From: BM003 sp963783695
Lineage (GTDB): Bacteria > Pseudomonadota > Gammaproteobacteria > Steroidobacterales > BM003
Direction: 5' to 3'
Assembly: GCA_963783695.1 (NCBI GenBank)
Contig: CAWAOM010000004.1
Coordinates: 62,001 to 126,000, forward strand
DNA: 64,000 bases
Shown here: piece by piece, positions 26,132-35,349 of the stretch
How positions within the stretch are numbered: position 1 is the stretch's first letter
Layout: every line of letters starts with the position of its first letter
The notes under the pieces: generated by a model
What the model saw: only the letters and a program-made list of their open reading frames with translations
Told to the model about the DNA's origin: nothing
Databases searched by the model: none
Program-made: the position numbers and the translations under genes

Positions 26132-26740
26132 ATGCTAGAATCCGTCATCCGACCTGATAGCGCTAAATATTGGAGAATTTCATTGCATACGTCGGATGAC
26201 ATAGGCCCCGATCGGTCCACGTTGAGCGCGCTTCTGCTGTTTCTGGTCGTCGCTTCCCTTATCGGCTGGGACTTGTTCGTCGACTATCGCGAGGGCGTGA
26301 GCTGGGCCCATCTCGTCGTTGAGATGTTCATCCTTGGCATGGCCGCAACCGGCGCCGCGATTCTGTGGCGGCAATTGCGCCGGACCCGCGCTGATCTCGT
26401 GGTCGCCAAGGTCGAAGCCGAACACTGGCGCGGCGAGAGCCGGGAACTGCTTCTCGGGCTGGGCGCGGCGATACACAACCAGTTCGAACGCTGGCGCCTG
26501 ACCGCGGCGGAGGAAGAGGTCGGGTTGCTGCTGTTGAAGGGACTCAGCCACAAACAAATTGCCCAGATTCGTCAGACCAGCGAGAGAACGGTCAGGGAAC
26601 AGGCCCGCGCGCTCTATCGCAAGTCGGGCCTGTCCGGCCGGGCCTCGCTGTCTGCTTTTTTTCTCGAAGACCTGCTGTTGCCGGGCGCCGTGGCCGAGGC
26701 AAGCGCGCAGCACCCCGGCGCGGAGAATCAAAGCGCGTAA
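26132..26740 (+). CDS. Membrane-anchored LuxR-type helix-turn-helix regulator
   Basis: A 202-residue protein (from ATG 26132) with two N-terminal transmembrane helices (STLSALLLFLVVASLIGW and HLVVEMFILGMAATGAAI), a short coiled region, and a C-terminal LuxR/GerE-type DNA-binding domain (about residues 140-195: EEEVGLLLLKGLSHKQIAQI, then TSERTVREQARALYRKSGLSGR). It is divergent from the cytochrome b/efflux operon and is its likely controller, perhaps sensing an envelope signal. An in-frame TTG at 26183 with a GGAGA site (26172-26176) may be the real start. Codons between 26132 and 26182 (CTA, AGA, TCA, AAA) look non-coding, and a perfect inverted repeat flanks that region. Confidence 0.85.
   Translation: MLESVIRPDSAKYWRISLHTSDDIGPDRSTLSALLLFLVVASLIGWDLFVDYREGVSWAHLVVEMFILGMAATGAAILWRQLRRTRADLVVAKVEAEHWRGESRELLLGLGAAIHNQFERWRLTAAEEEVGLLLLKGLSHKQIAQIRQTSERTVREQARALYRKSGLSGRASLSAFFLEDLLLPGAVAEASAQHPGAENQSA
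26144..26200. promoter_or_regulatory. Perfect 10-bp inverted repeat around the LuxR-type gene start
   Basis: GTCATCCGAC (26144-26153) and GTCGGATGAC (26191-26200) are exact inverted copies separated by 37 bases. The spacer contains TAGCGCTA, a GGAGA ribosome-binding site and the candidate TTG start 26183. It is either an operator pair controlling the divergent genes or a stem that masks the ribosome-binding site in mRNA. Confidence 0.6.
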
Positions 26741-26868
26741 CCGCGATCGGGTTTGCGTGAGCGAGGCGACAGGAAAAACACCGGTCGCATGGTGTATCGA
26801 TGCCGTCCGCCAATGCGCATTCCGCAGCCGGATGCTGCGGCAGTAAATCACTGACTCGAGGTATTCAG

Positions 26869-29130
26869 ATGACTGACTGGCAACCCACTGCCTGCGTTTT
26901 ATGCAGTATCAACTGCGGTATCGAAGTGCTGCTCGATGCTGAGGACGGTCGTCGAATCGCCAAGATTCGCGGCGACAGGGCCCATCCGTCTTCGCAAGGC
27001 TACCTGTGCCAGAAAGCGCAACGCCTCGATCACTACCAGAATGGCAGGGACCGGATCACGCGCCCGCTGCGGCGTGCGGCAGACGGCACGTTCGAGGAAA
27101 TCGACTGGGATACCGCCATCGCCGAAATCGCCGCGAAGCTGGCCGCCATCCGCGACACTCATGGCGGCGACAAGATTTTCTATTACGGCGGCGGCGGCCA
27201 GGGCAACCACCTGCCGGGTGTCTATGCGGCGGCGACATTGACCGCGCTCGGCTCGGTATTCCGGTCGAACGCGCTCGCCCAGGAGAAAACCGGTGAGTTC
27301 TGGGTTCAGGGGAAGATGTTCGGCGCGCCGGTTCACCCCGAGTTCGATCATTGCGAAGTCGCTTTTTTCCTCGGCAAAAACCCCTGGCAATCACACGGTT
27401 TCCCGCGCTCGCGAAACGTGATCAATACGATAGCGAAGGACCCGGTGCGCAAGATGATCGTCGTCGACCCGGTGCGCACCGAGACCGCCGACAAGGCCGA
27501 CATTCATCTGGCGGTGAAGCCCGGTACCGACGCATGGCTGATGTCGGCACTGGCAGCGATCTTCGTTCAGGAGAAATGGTACGACGCCGCCTGGGTTGCC
27601 GAGCACGTGGTCGATTTCGACGAAGTCGCAGCCGTACTTGGCAAAGTGCCAGTTGCCGAATACTGTGCGATCGCCGGCATTGGCGAGGCGCGCCTGCGCG
27701 AGACCGCGCTGGTGTTGAAGAAAGCCGCCAGCGTGGCGTTCATGGAGGATCTCGGTATCCAGATGAACCGGCACTCCACGCTGGTCAGTTATCTCAATCG
27801 TTTGCTGTGGGTGCTGACCGGCAGTTTTGCCAGGGCCGGCGGCATGAACGTGTTCAACCCGATCTCCGCACTGGGCGTCCATACCGGTGCGCGTCCCAAG
27901 GCGTCGCCGGTCGCCGGCGCCAAGATCATTTACGGCCTGGTGCCGTGCAATGTCATTCCGGAAGAGATCCTGACCGATCACCCGGACCGTTACCGCGCAA
28001 TGATCGTCGAAAGCGCTAACCCGGCCCATTCGCTGGCCGACACGCCGGCGTGGCGCGAGGCGCTCGCAAGGCTCGACCTTGTCGTGACGATCGACGTCGC
28101 GATGACCGAGACCGCAAGGCATTCCGACTACGTGCTTCCGACCGCAACCCAGTACGAGAAATGGGAGTGCAGTTTCTTCAACCTCGAGCCGGGCGAAAAT
28201 ACGTTCCAGTTGCGCAAACCGATCCTGTCAGCGCCGGACGGTGTGCTGGGTGAGCCGGAAATCCACGCGCGGCTGTGCGAAGCGCTTGGCGCGGTCCCAG
28301 AGGGTCTTGTCGACTCGTTGAACGTCACGCTGCGCGAGCGGGGCAGCGAGGCTTTCGCCGCGCAGATCATGCAGGCGGTGCAGACCGAACCGGCGCTGAT
28401 GCATCTCGGTCCGGTGATTCTCTATCGCACGCTCGGTCCGACCCTGGCCGATGGCGCAGCCGCCGCGGCGCCGTTGTGGGTGCTTGCGCACATGTTCGCC
28501 CAGCGCCATCCACAGTCGATGCGCCGGGCCGGGTTCGAGGGCGCCGGACCGGCGCTCGGCGAGCAGTTGTTCCAGGCGATTCTGCGTCGCCATTCCGGGG
28601 TCGTGTTCTCGGTCGACGAGCCGGAGTCGTCGTGGGACCGGCTGGGCACGAAAGACAGGAAGATCCATGCGGCAATTCCGCCATTGCTCGACGAACTCGC
28701 CGGCCTTGGCAGCGAATCCGGCGACCGCGACCCGGACTACCCGTTCGTGTTGTCGGCGGGCGAACGGCGGGCGTTTACGGCCAACACGATCTATCGCGAT
28801 CCCGAGTGGCGCAAAAAAGACTACGACGGCGCACTGAGGATCAGCCCGGATGACGCCGGCAGACTGGGGCTTACGGACGGCGGCCATGCAACGATTACGA
28901 CCCGGCGCGGTTCCGCCCGTGTCGCGGTTGAGGTATGCGACCGCATGCAGAGCGGTCACGTGTCATTGCCGAACGGCCAGGGTCTCGACAATGCCGCCGC
29001 TGACGGTCACATCGAGCGGGTCGGCGTTGCACCGAACGAGCTGACCTCGCTGGAGCAGCGCGATGCGTTCGCCGGTACGCCGTGGCACAAATGGGTGCCG
29101 GCGAAGCTCGTCGCGGTCGATCCCGGTTAG
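26869..29130 (+). CDS. Molybdopterin-dependent oxidoreductase (formate dehydrogenase / BisC-like family)
   Basis: A 753-residue molybdenum-bis-MGD enzyme of the DMSO reductase superfamily. The N-terminal 4Fe-4S motif is complete (Cys9, Cys12, Cys16 and Cys47). It is followed by FYYGGGGQGNH and MFGAPVHPEFDHCEVAFFLGKNP, the MoCo-binding fold, and a C-terminal molydopterin-dinucleotide-binding domain (LSAGERRAFTANTIYRDPEWRK, HVSLPNGQG). There is no Tat signal, so it should be cytosolic. No iron-sulfur subunit or membrane anchor is adjacent, so the electron partner is unknown. It starts at ATG 26869, about 130 bases after the LuxR-type gene. Substrate unknown. Confidence 0.9.
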   Translation: MTDWQPTACVLCSINCGIEVLLDAEDGRRIAKIRGDRAHPSSQGYLCQKAQRLDHYQNGRDRITRPLRRAADGTFEEIDWDTAIAEIAAKLAAIRDTHGGDKIFYYGGGGQGNHLPGVYAAATLTALGSVFRSNALAQEKTGEFWVQGKMFGAPVHPEFDHCEVAFFLGKNPWQSHGFPRSRNVINTIAKDPVRKMIVVDPVRTETADKADIHLAVKPGTDAWLMSALAAIFVQEKWYDAAWVAEHVVDFDEVAAVLGKVPVAEYCAIAGIGEARLRETALVLKKAASVAFMEDLGIQMNRHSTLVSYLNRLLWVLTGSFARAGGMNVFNPISALGVHTGARPKASPVAGAKIIYGLVPCNVIPEEILTDHPDRYRAMIVESANPAHSLADTPAWREALARLDLVVTIDVAMTETARHSDYVLPTATQYEKWECSFFNLEPGENTFQLRKPILSAPDGVLGEPEIHARLCEALGAVPEGLVDSLNVTLRERGSEAFAAQIMQAVQTEPALMHLGPVILYRTLGPTLADGAAAAAPLWVLAHMFAQRHPQSMRRAGFEGAGPALGEQLFQAILRRHSGVVFSVDEPESSWDRLGTKDRKIHAAIPPLLDELAGLGSESGDRDPDYPFVLSAGERRAFTANTIYRDPEWRKKDYDGALRISPDDAGRLGLTDGGHATITTRRGSARVAVEVCDRMQSGHVSLPNGQGLDNAAADGHIERVGVAPNELTSLEQRDAFAGTPWHKWVPAKLVAVDPG

Positions 29131-29274
29131 GGAGAGCAGCTCGTTCCTGGCGCGGCGGGCGTGGCATCTGTTCGGGCGACGTATCTGTTGCGAAGATCAG
29201 ACCTGCGCGTGCCCGGGTTGTCGCCGCGGGCGTGATCGGGATATTTGGTTGCGGATGGTCGCGAAATTTTCGCA

Positions 29275-31521
29275 CTACAGGTCTCCGGGCGCCGGAATCT
29301 CGCCGCTCGCTTCCATCTCACGTACCCGCGCGAGCTGTTCGGCCATGTCGGCTGCCACCTCGGCTCGCATCGCCTGGAATTCGGGGTTGTCGCGCAGCGA
29401 CTCAAACACGGCGTCGTGGTCGAAGAAATACCGCCAAAACGTGCGCCAGTTGGCGTCAATACCCCGGCGCAGTTCGGCCAGCGCCTCGGGTTTCTTGCCC
29501 ATCAATGCGTAGACCTTTGCATTGCCGAAAAATGTACCGTTCCCTCCGAGCAGGGGAAGGGACGCGTTAATCTCGAATATCTGTTCCAGCATCTCCTTCG
29601 GCGGGCGCTTCTCGCCCGATTGCAACAGCAGGTACGCGATGTCCTCTGCGGGGCCCGAATTCGCGTAACTGACCACAGGTCCGCCCGCCCCGAAAATTTC
29701 CGGATACCGCTCGCGGTAGCGCTGGCTCGCTTTTTCCGGGCGATTTTCGGCGAGATCGTGGTCCCGCAACTGCGCCAGCGCCAACACGCTGCCGTCGCTG
29801 CCAGGTTGTCTCTCCAGCATTAGCCGGGCAAACCTGAGCGCTCCTTCGGCGTCATAGCGATAAGTTGCGAGAAGCAAATTGGCGAAGGCGATGTCGTCGG
29901 AGTCGGGCTGTATGTCCGTGGCCTTTGCCAGCCAGCGCCCCGCGGTGTTCAGGTCGCCAAGGTCCATGTACGAGTGGGCCATCAAGACCGCGTAAGCCGG
30001 GTTTCCCGGGTCCATTCTTATAGCTCTTGTTGCCCACGGCAATGCGTTGTCGTAATGGCCGAGATAGCCGCTCTCGAAGCTCGCCATTACGTAATAGCCA
30101 AGAGGCGAATCCCGGTCGGTTGCAATGATCTGTTCAATGGCCTCATGCGCCCCTTCGACATTCCCGAGCGTGGCGGCGACGAAGGCCGCATTGGCGCGCA
30201 GCGCAACCGACAGCGGATCCAGCTCGAGGCCTTGCGCGAAGATTTTTGCGGCTGCGGCCGGACGCCCTGTTTGGTCCAGGCCTATCCCGTACCAAACATA
30301 GGCGGGCGAGTAATTGGAATTCAGCTCGATTGCCCGCTTGAGAGCCGGCAGCCCGTCCTCCAACTCGTTTTTCTGTAGTTTCAGACTTCCCAGGGACGCC
30401 CATGCTTCGCCGAGCTGGTCGTCGAGCTCCAGCGCTCTCGCGATCGCGCGTTCGGCCCTTGGAAAGCCGTCGTCGCGGGCATAGCCGCTGAAAACCACCT
30501 GGAAGCGATAGGTGTCGGCAAGCCCGACATACGCCAGCGCATAGTCCGGATCGAGGTCGATCGCGCGCTGGAACAGGCGCTCTGCGTCGGCGAGGGACTC
30601 GGCAGTTCGTTGGCGCCAACGCTCCCGGCCGAGCAGATACGCTTCATAGGCCTCGAGGTTTTGCGTGTTGGCCTTGCCGATACGCGCTACGTCCCCCGGC
30701 GACAGCGTGGCCTGGAGCGCCTCTGCGATGGCGCTGGCGATTTCGCTCTGGATCGCGAAGATGTTGCTGGTAGTCAGCTCCCGGTCATAGGTCTCGGCCC
30801 AGAGGTGCTCGTCGGTCGCGGCATCGATCAGCTGCACGTTGATGCGAACGCGATCGCCGGCGCGCTGGACCCCACCTTCGATAATGCTGGTTGCGCCGAG
30901 TTGTTCGCCGATCGCCTGCATGCTCTCGGTAGTGTCGCGGAAGCGTTCGACCGACGTACGCGAGATCACCTTCCATGCGCCTGCGCGCGCCAGCTGGGTC
31001 AGCAGATCGTCATGCATCCCGTCGGCAAAATAGACATCCGACTCCTGGCTGCTCCGGCTCTCGAACGGAAGCACCGCAATGGTGGCTTTGTTGCTGGCGT
31101 CAGGGGGTGGCGCGGGATCGTCTTCCGGTGCGGCCGTCATTAGCTCGGCCGGCGCGTTAACTGGAGTGGCCCCGTCGCGCAGCAGGAACTTGTCGAAAAG
31201 CAGGAATGCCACGGCCGCGGCGAGGACCGTGGTGATCAGGAAGTTCATCTTGCGCCCGGTCTGGTGCGTGATCGACTGTGACCGGTCGACGTCTTTCTCT
31301 TTCTTGATGCCCTCGGGGGTCAGCTCGAAAGCCCAGGCAAAGAACACCGCAATCGGGAATCCGAGCAACAACAGGAACAACACGGTCTTGCCGACCCACT
31401 CGGGTGTGCCGAATGCATCGAACGCGACGTCGGCGACCTGGGCGAGCAACCAGGCGGTCACGGCATAGGCGATCGCGACGCGAAATACGTTGCGTCTTCT
31501 CAACTCGGCAAAAAAACTCAT
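29275..31521 (-). CDS. TolB/FlgO-like domain and TPR protein (adenylate-cyclase-associated type, no cyclase domain)
   Basis: A 748-residue protein. The start MSFFAELRRRNVFRVAIAYAV with two transmembrane helices (about residues 15-35 and 45-65) and EGIKKEKDVDRS is a standard module in large gammaproteobacterial signalling proteins. A third TM (about residues 85-105) leads to a periplasmic TolB-N/FlgO-like domain (IAVLPFESRSSQESDVYFADGMHDDLLTQL, continuing to about residue 280) and then around ten TPR-like helix pairs up to the C-terminus. Relatives often carry a guanylate cyclase or winged-helix domain at the N-terminus; none is present here. It is probably an envelope scaffold or sensor. Monocistronic. 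The start at 31521 is fixed by the conserved N-terminal motif. Confidence 0.85.
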   Translation of the reverse strand: MSFFAELRRRNVFRVAIAYAVTAWLLAQVADVAFDAFGTPEWVGKTVLFLLLLGFPIAVFFAWAFELTPEGIKKEKDVDRSQSITHQTGRKMNFLITTVLAAAVAFLLFDKFLLRDGATPVNAPAELMTAAPEDDPAPPPDASNKATIAVLPFESRSSQESDVYFADGMHDDLLTQLARAGAWKVISRTSVERFRDTTESMQAIGEQLGATSIIEGGVQRAGDRVRINVQLIDAATDEHLWAETYDRELTTSNIFAIQSEIASAIAEALQATLSPGDVARIGKANTQNLEAYEAYLLGRERWRQRTAESLADAERLFQRAIDLDPDYALAYVGLADTYRFQVVFSGYARDDGFPRAERAIARALELDDQLGEAWASLGSLKLQKNELEDGLPALKRAIELNSNYSPAYVWYGIGLDQTGRPAAAAKIFAQGLELDPLSVALRANAAFVAATLGNVEGAHEAIEQIIATDRDSPLGYYVMASFESGYLGHYDNALPWATRAIRMDPGNPAYAVLMAHSYMDLGDLNTAGRWLAKATDIQPDSDDIAFANLLLATYRYDAEGALRFARLMLERQPGSDGSVLALAQLRDHDLAENRPEKASQRYRERYPEIFGAGGPVVSYANSGPAEDIAYLLLQSGEKRPPKEMLEQIFEINASLPLLGGNGTFFGNAKVYALMGKKPEALAELRRGIDANWRTFWRYFFDHDAVFESLRDNPEFQAMRAEVAADMAEQLARVREMEASGEIPAPGDL

Positions 31522-32210
31522 CGGTTTGCGATCGGTGTCCGGCGGCGCAGGTTGCGGCAAGTATAACCACGTTGGTGGTGCCGTGTTTTCCCGTCGATCC
31601 GCACATTCAGGATACTTTCGGTTGTTCGTCCCAATGCTGCAGGCAATTTGCGATGTCGACGATGCTGTGCAACCCGGTTGTCGCGATTCGATCTCGCGAT
31701 AGGCATGGGAAAGACGCTTTCTGGCAGACCTGTTTGCCGCGCAATCTCCCTCATCGGTGCACCCGGTACAGCCGCAAAAAACGCTGAGGCGTTGCGATCT
31801 TATTGCAGCGGAAGCGGCGATAGCGGCAGCAACAAGAGCGGGCTCGATGGCCTTCGGGTTGCGATGACAGCGTCTGTTCACGATTGGATGAGCTGAGCGA
31901 TGCTTGTCGGACATGAGCGAGTGCCGGATGGCTTTGTAGTCGACTTTCCCTAATATTTCGACAACGGTATTAGTTTCGCCCTCCGCGACGCCCATGTCTT
32001 TCAGCAGTCACGAATTGGAAGTGGCCTTTGGAGTAAAATCCCGGGATGGGTTCCGCTGCGTGGCGTGAGCGCAAGTGATAATCCCTGGGATCTTGAGTTT
32101 CGTGGCCTGTTCGGATGACGGCCGATGAAGCGTCTGACTTCCCGGCCCATGCGCTCGCTATGAGCCCAACGGAATTTGCCCGCGGCGATCAGCGGATAAA
32201 GAGAAGGACC
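31522..32210. other. Intergenic region between divergent TolB/TPR and CorA-type genes
   Basis: About 689 bases holding the promoters of both divergent genes. The frame of the TPR gene stays open into it (to 31995), but that translation resembles no family and lacks the conserved start. No RNA gene or repeat was recognised. GAGAAGGA just before 32211 is the CorA-type ribosome-binding site. Confidence 0.5.
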
Positions 32211-33332
32211 ATGCGAAAGCGACGAACAAGCCTGTTTCCGATAAAACGACAGACCGTGCCCGGCTCGGCGCCAGGGACGATGATAGCGCCGGAGGAGTCG
32301 CCGTCACCTGTCATCGATGTCATCGCGTACGGGCCAACGAACGCTGTCGAACATACAGACGTGACGCCCGAGGCCATCGCCGCGATCAGGCGCGAGGCGC
32401 AGGTGACCTGGGTCAACGTGTCCGGCTTGGGAGATGTGGGCCTCATCGAGTGCATCGGCGAGATCTTCAACCTTCATAAATTGGCGATGGAGGACGTCGT
32501 AAACCTGCATCAACGACCGAAAGCGGAGGAGTTCGACGATCATATTTTCCTGGTGACCCGGATAGTTCGTTCCGCCGATGATTTCGGAACAGAGCAGATG
32601 TGCGTGTTTCTCGGATCAGACTACGTTTTGTCTTTCCAGGAACGGTCGGGCGACTGCTTCGACCCGCTGCGGCAGCGAATACGTAATGGTAAGGGACGGA
32701 TTCGGGAAGCGGGTGCGGACTATCTTTGCTATGCGTTGCTGGATGCGGTCATCGACGATTATTTCCCGGTGCTGGAGCATTGTGGCGAGACTTTGGAGAG
32801 CCTCGAGGACGAGATTGCAACCCGCCCGGATTCACATCACATCAATCGTCTTCACGATATGAAACGCGAGTTATTGGCGATGCGCCGGGCCATCTGGCCC
32901 TACCGGGAAATGATCAACTCGATTATCCGTGACGAGAATCCCCTGGTGTCGGCCGAGACGCGACTGTATCTGCGCGATGTTTACGACCACACGCTGCAGC
33001 TGATGGACATTATCGAGATCTATCGGGAAATCACGACCGGGCTGGTGGATGTTTATATGTCCAGCGTAAGCGTGAAACTCAACGAGACGATGAAAGTGCT
33101 GACGATCATCGCGACAATTTTCATCCCGCTGGGGTTTGTTGCAAGCCTCTATGGCATGAATTTCGACCGGTCTGTTTCGGCCTGGAACATGCCCGAGCTC
33201 GGCTGGAGGTTCGGTTATCCGTTTGCGCTTGCGCTGATGCTGCTGATGGCAGCCGCTATGTTGTTCTACTTCAAGCGAAAAGGCTGGCTCGGTGCCCGGC
33301 GCCGCGAAGACGGACCGGAAGATCAGGCCTGA
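32211..33332 (+). CDS. CorA-family divalent metal transporter
   Basis: A 373-residue CorA/ZntB superfamily protein. A large cytosolic N-terminal domain (residues 1-305) contains the typical block MEDVVNLHQRPKAEEFDDHIFLV and a long helix (YLCYALLDAVIDDYFPVLE). It ends in two C-terminal transmembrane helices (LTIIATIFIPLGFVASLYGMNF and YPFALALMLLMAAAMLFYF). The selectivity motif YGMNF is intact, favouring magnesium or cobalt transport. It starts at ATG 32211 with GAGAAGGA directly upstream; the frame continues 32 codons further but without support. Forms a homopentameric channel by family knowledge. Confidence 0.92.
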   Translation: MRKRRTSLFPIKRQTVPGSAPGTMIAPEESPSPVIDVIAYGPTNAVEHTDVTPEAIAAIRREAQVTWVNVSGLGDVGLIECIGEIFNLHKLAMEDVVNLHQRPKAEEFDDHIFLVTRIVRSADDFGTEQMCVFLGSDYVLSFQERSGDCFDPLRQRIRNGKGRIREAGADYLCYALLDAVIDDYFPVLEHCGETLESLEDEIATRPDSHHINRLHDMKRELLAMRRAIWPYREMINSIIRDENPLVSAETRLYLRDVYDHTLQLMDIIEIYREITTGLVDVYMSSVSVKLNETMKVLTIIATIFIPLGFVASLYGMNFDRSVSAWNMPELGWRFGYPFALALMLLMAAAMLFYFKRKGWLGARRREDGPEDQA

Positions 33333-33538
33333 AAGTAAGTTGCTCCCATCGTGTTGTCCCCGGCAGCCCACAGTCTGCAATGATCGGGTTGGCGCCATGC
33401 ATCGCGTAATGCCGAGCGCAGACCTTCCTCCTTGACAGAATGGTAGAAGGGCATCGCCAGCATCCGTTCAATCGTCGTCTGCGCGTGATGCGCCGGTGCG
33501 AGCAAACGACCGATATGCTCGGCCCGTGCCTCGATCAT
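33323..33538 (-). CDS. Possible small protein convergent with the CorA-type gene
   Basis: A 71-residue reading frame on the minus strand whose end overlaps the last 10 bases of the CorA-type gene. The translation is balanced and helix-like (MIEARAEHIGRLLAPAHHAQ at the start, DNTMGATYFQA at the end). G or C ends roughly two thirds of its codons, similar to real genes here. It lacks a good ribosome-binding site (only GTCGAG before the ATG) and I do not recognise the family. It could be a genuine small gene, a remnant, or a chance frame. Confidence 0.4.
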   Translation of the reverse strand: MIEARAEHIGRLLAPAHHAQTTIERMLAMPFYHSVKEEGLRSALRDAWRQPDHCRLWAAGDNTMGATYFQA

Positions 33539-33885
33539 CTCGACGCCGGGAAAACGGCTGGTCTGTTGCAGGCAACCCGGCCAAACAAGGCCTTTCGGCG
33601 ACCGTGGTTCAACTTGACCATAAGTCTCGAGGTTTAACTACAGTGGCTGACAAATCCGCCACTCATTTTCTGATTTTGCGTCTGGCAGCGCGGCCGGCAA
33701 AAAGCCTCCAGCACTGCCACCGGGAGGATGCATGTCATTCGCCGATAGGAAAACGCGACTTTGCGGGGAAGGTAGCCGGCCGATACATGCTTAAACGAAT
33801 GGGTGGTCCGAACACTCCGGCGGCAGATCTGCCCCGGGCGGCGGTATTTGCGAGAATAGTCCGACTTTCGTGCCGGAAACGCCCG
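33539..33885. other. Intergenic region upstream of the DUF454 gene
   Basis: About 347 bases. Plus-strand frames run through it into the DUF454 gene but look non-coding before ATG 33886. No hairpin or repeat of note is seen. Confidence 0.45.
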
Positions 33886-34257
33886 ATGAAGCCTCTTTAT
33901 CTTTTACTCGGCTGGTGTACCTTCGGACTCGGTGCCATCGGCGCGTTTGTGCCCGGCCTGCCGACCGTGCCGCTGATGCTGGTCGCGCTGTGGGCGTTCT
34001 CGCGCAGTTCGCAACGCTTCCACGACTGGCTCTATTCGCACCGGGTCTTTGGCCCGCCGCTGCAGCAATGGAAGAAGTACGGCGTGATCCCGGTGCGGGC
34101 AAAGGTCGTCGCGATCGTGACGATGACCGCGAGCCTCATCTACATGTTTGCTTTCGCCGAGATGGCGCTGTGGATCAGGGTCGTGACGCTGCTGCTGATG
34201 GCCATTGGCGCTGGCTTTATCCTTAGCCAGCCATCGCGCCCGCCCGGCCAACGTTAA
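33886..34257 (+). CDS. DUF454 / YbaN family inner-membrane protein
   Basis: A 123-residue membrane protein of the YbaN family. Typical features are the N-terminal LLLGWCTFGLGAIGAFVPGLPTVPLMLVALW, the conserved RFHDWLYSHRVFGPPLQQW loop, and two C-terminal hydrophobic helices. Function is unknown in the family. It starts at ATG 33886, chosen because family members begin just before the first helix. mtgA follows 29 bases after the stop on the same strand, so the two probably form an operon. Confidence 0.92.
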   Translation: MKPLYLLLGWCTFGLGAIGAFVPGLPTVPLMLVALWAFSRSSQRFHDWLYSHRVFGPPLQQWKKYGVIPVRAKVVAIVTMTASLIYMFAFAEMALWIRVVTLLLMAIGAGFILSQPSRPPGQR

Positions 34258-34286
34258 AGCAAGGTCTTTCAGACAACAACCAACTT

Positions 34287-34988
34287 ATGCCGAAGAAAAG
34301 AAAAGCACGGAAACCGGTTGGCACGCGACGCGGCTGGGTTTTTCGCTTCCTCGGCTGGTTCGCACTGCTGGGCCTTGCGATCTCGCTGTTGCTGGTCGTT
34401 CCGTTGCGCTGGATCGATCCACCGACCTCGGCTTTTATGCTGCGCGAGCGGCTGGGCGGCATCGCCGTGACACAGCAGTGGGTGGACTGGGACGGTATCG
34501 GTACCGCGCTGCCGATTGCCGTCGTCGCTAGCGAAGATCAGAAGTTTCCGTTGCATCACGGCTTCGATCTCGAATCGATGCGGGACGCGCTGGCGGGCGG
34601 AGCCGGGCGCGGGGCGTCGACGATCAGCCAGCAGGTTGCGAAAAATCTCTATCTATGGCCGGGGCGGAGCTGGATCCGCAAGGGTATCGAGGCCTGGCTG
34701 ACGCTGCTGATCGAGGTGACCTGGTCGAAGCGGCGAATACTCGAGGTTTACCTGAACATCGCGGAGTTTGGTGCCGGCATCTATGGGGTCGGCGCCGCAA
34801 CGAAACATTACTTCGGGCTCGTCCCTGACCGGACCAGCCTCGAGCAGGCGGCGCGACTTGCCGCGATACTGCCGAGCCCGACGCGTATCGATCCGACAGG
34901 TAGATCTGATTACGTCAGTAAACGTGCCGCGTGGATCGTTAACCAGGTGCACGGTCTCGGCGGATACGGTTACCTGGCGGATATATGA
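34287..34988 (+). CDS. mtgA: Monofunctional biosynthetic peptidoglycan transglycosylase
   Basis: A 233-residue GT51 enzyme that polymerises lipid II into glycan strands at the inner membrane. One N-terminal TM helix (about residues 17-38) is followed by the GT51 domain: catalytic VVASEDQKFPLHHGFDLES, GASTISQQVAKNLYLW, RKGIEAWLTLLIE and EVYLNIAEFGAGIYG. Length and motifs match MtgA, with no penicillin-binding domain. It sits 29 bases after the DUF454 gene. Confidence 0.97.
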   Translation: MPKKRKARKPVGTRRGWVFRFLGWFALLGLAISLLLVVPLRWIDPPTSAFMLRERLGGIAVTQQWVDWDGIGTALPIAVVASEDQKFPLHHGFDLESMRDALAGGAGRGASTISQQVAKNLYLWPGRSWIRKGIEAWLTLLIEVTWSKRRILEVYLNIAEFGAGIYGVGAATKHYFGLVPDRTSLEQAARLAAILPSPTRIDPTGRSDYVSKRAAWIVNQVHGLGGYGYLADI

Positions 34989-35349
34989 AGTCCATGGCGA
35001 CGGGTCGCCGCTGCCGCCGAAACGGTTGTCGCCGCCGCGGCATTGGAAAGCTCCGCAATCGGCGGTGCGGAACTGATCGGGGCCCGTCGCGATACCGGTA
35101 TCGGTCTGTAGCCGCCGCATTGTATCGCTGGTTTGGATTGCGCCGCGATGCTCGACCTCAGATCAGGCGAATCGTTGCGGCGTCACGATGCCCTGGCCGG
35201 GAGCGAGGAGCAGCCAATATCTGGTGGCTGCGGACCAGGCTCCTATTCGTCGCGAAAACCTGCGATGCCATCCGGCTAGCCGCAGGCACGGGGTCAGGCT
35301 GCAAGGGCGCTGTTGGCGCGGCCGCAGCAGCGCCAACAGCCACGCCGGG
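34989..35349. other. Intergenic region between convergent mtgA and HdeD-like genes
   Basis: About 361 bases between two converging genes. The only structure seen is the 10-bp stem at 35309-35340. No supported gene. Confidence 0.5.
35309..35340. terminator. Strong hairpin, possible bidirectional terminator
   Basis: A perfect 10-bp stem, GCTGTTGGCG and CGCCAACAGC, with a 12-base loop ends 9 bases beyond the stop of the HdeD-like gene and lies between convergent genes. There is no T-run on either side, so it may stabilise the mRNA 3' end or act with Rho rather than be a classical terminator. Confidence 0.5.

Noticed and set aside
31522..31995. Upstream extension of the TolB/TPR frame, possibly an extra N-terminal domain
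   Set aside because: The conserved family start MSFFAELRRRNVFRVA begins at 31521, and the extension has Arg/Cys/Ser-rich, non-family sequence.
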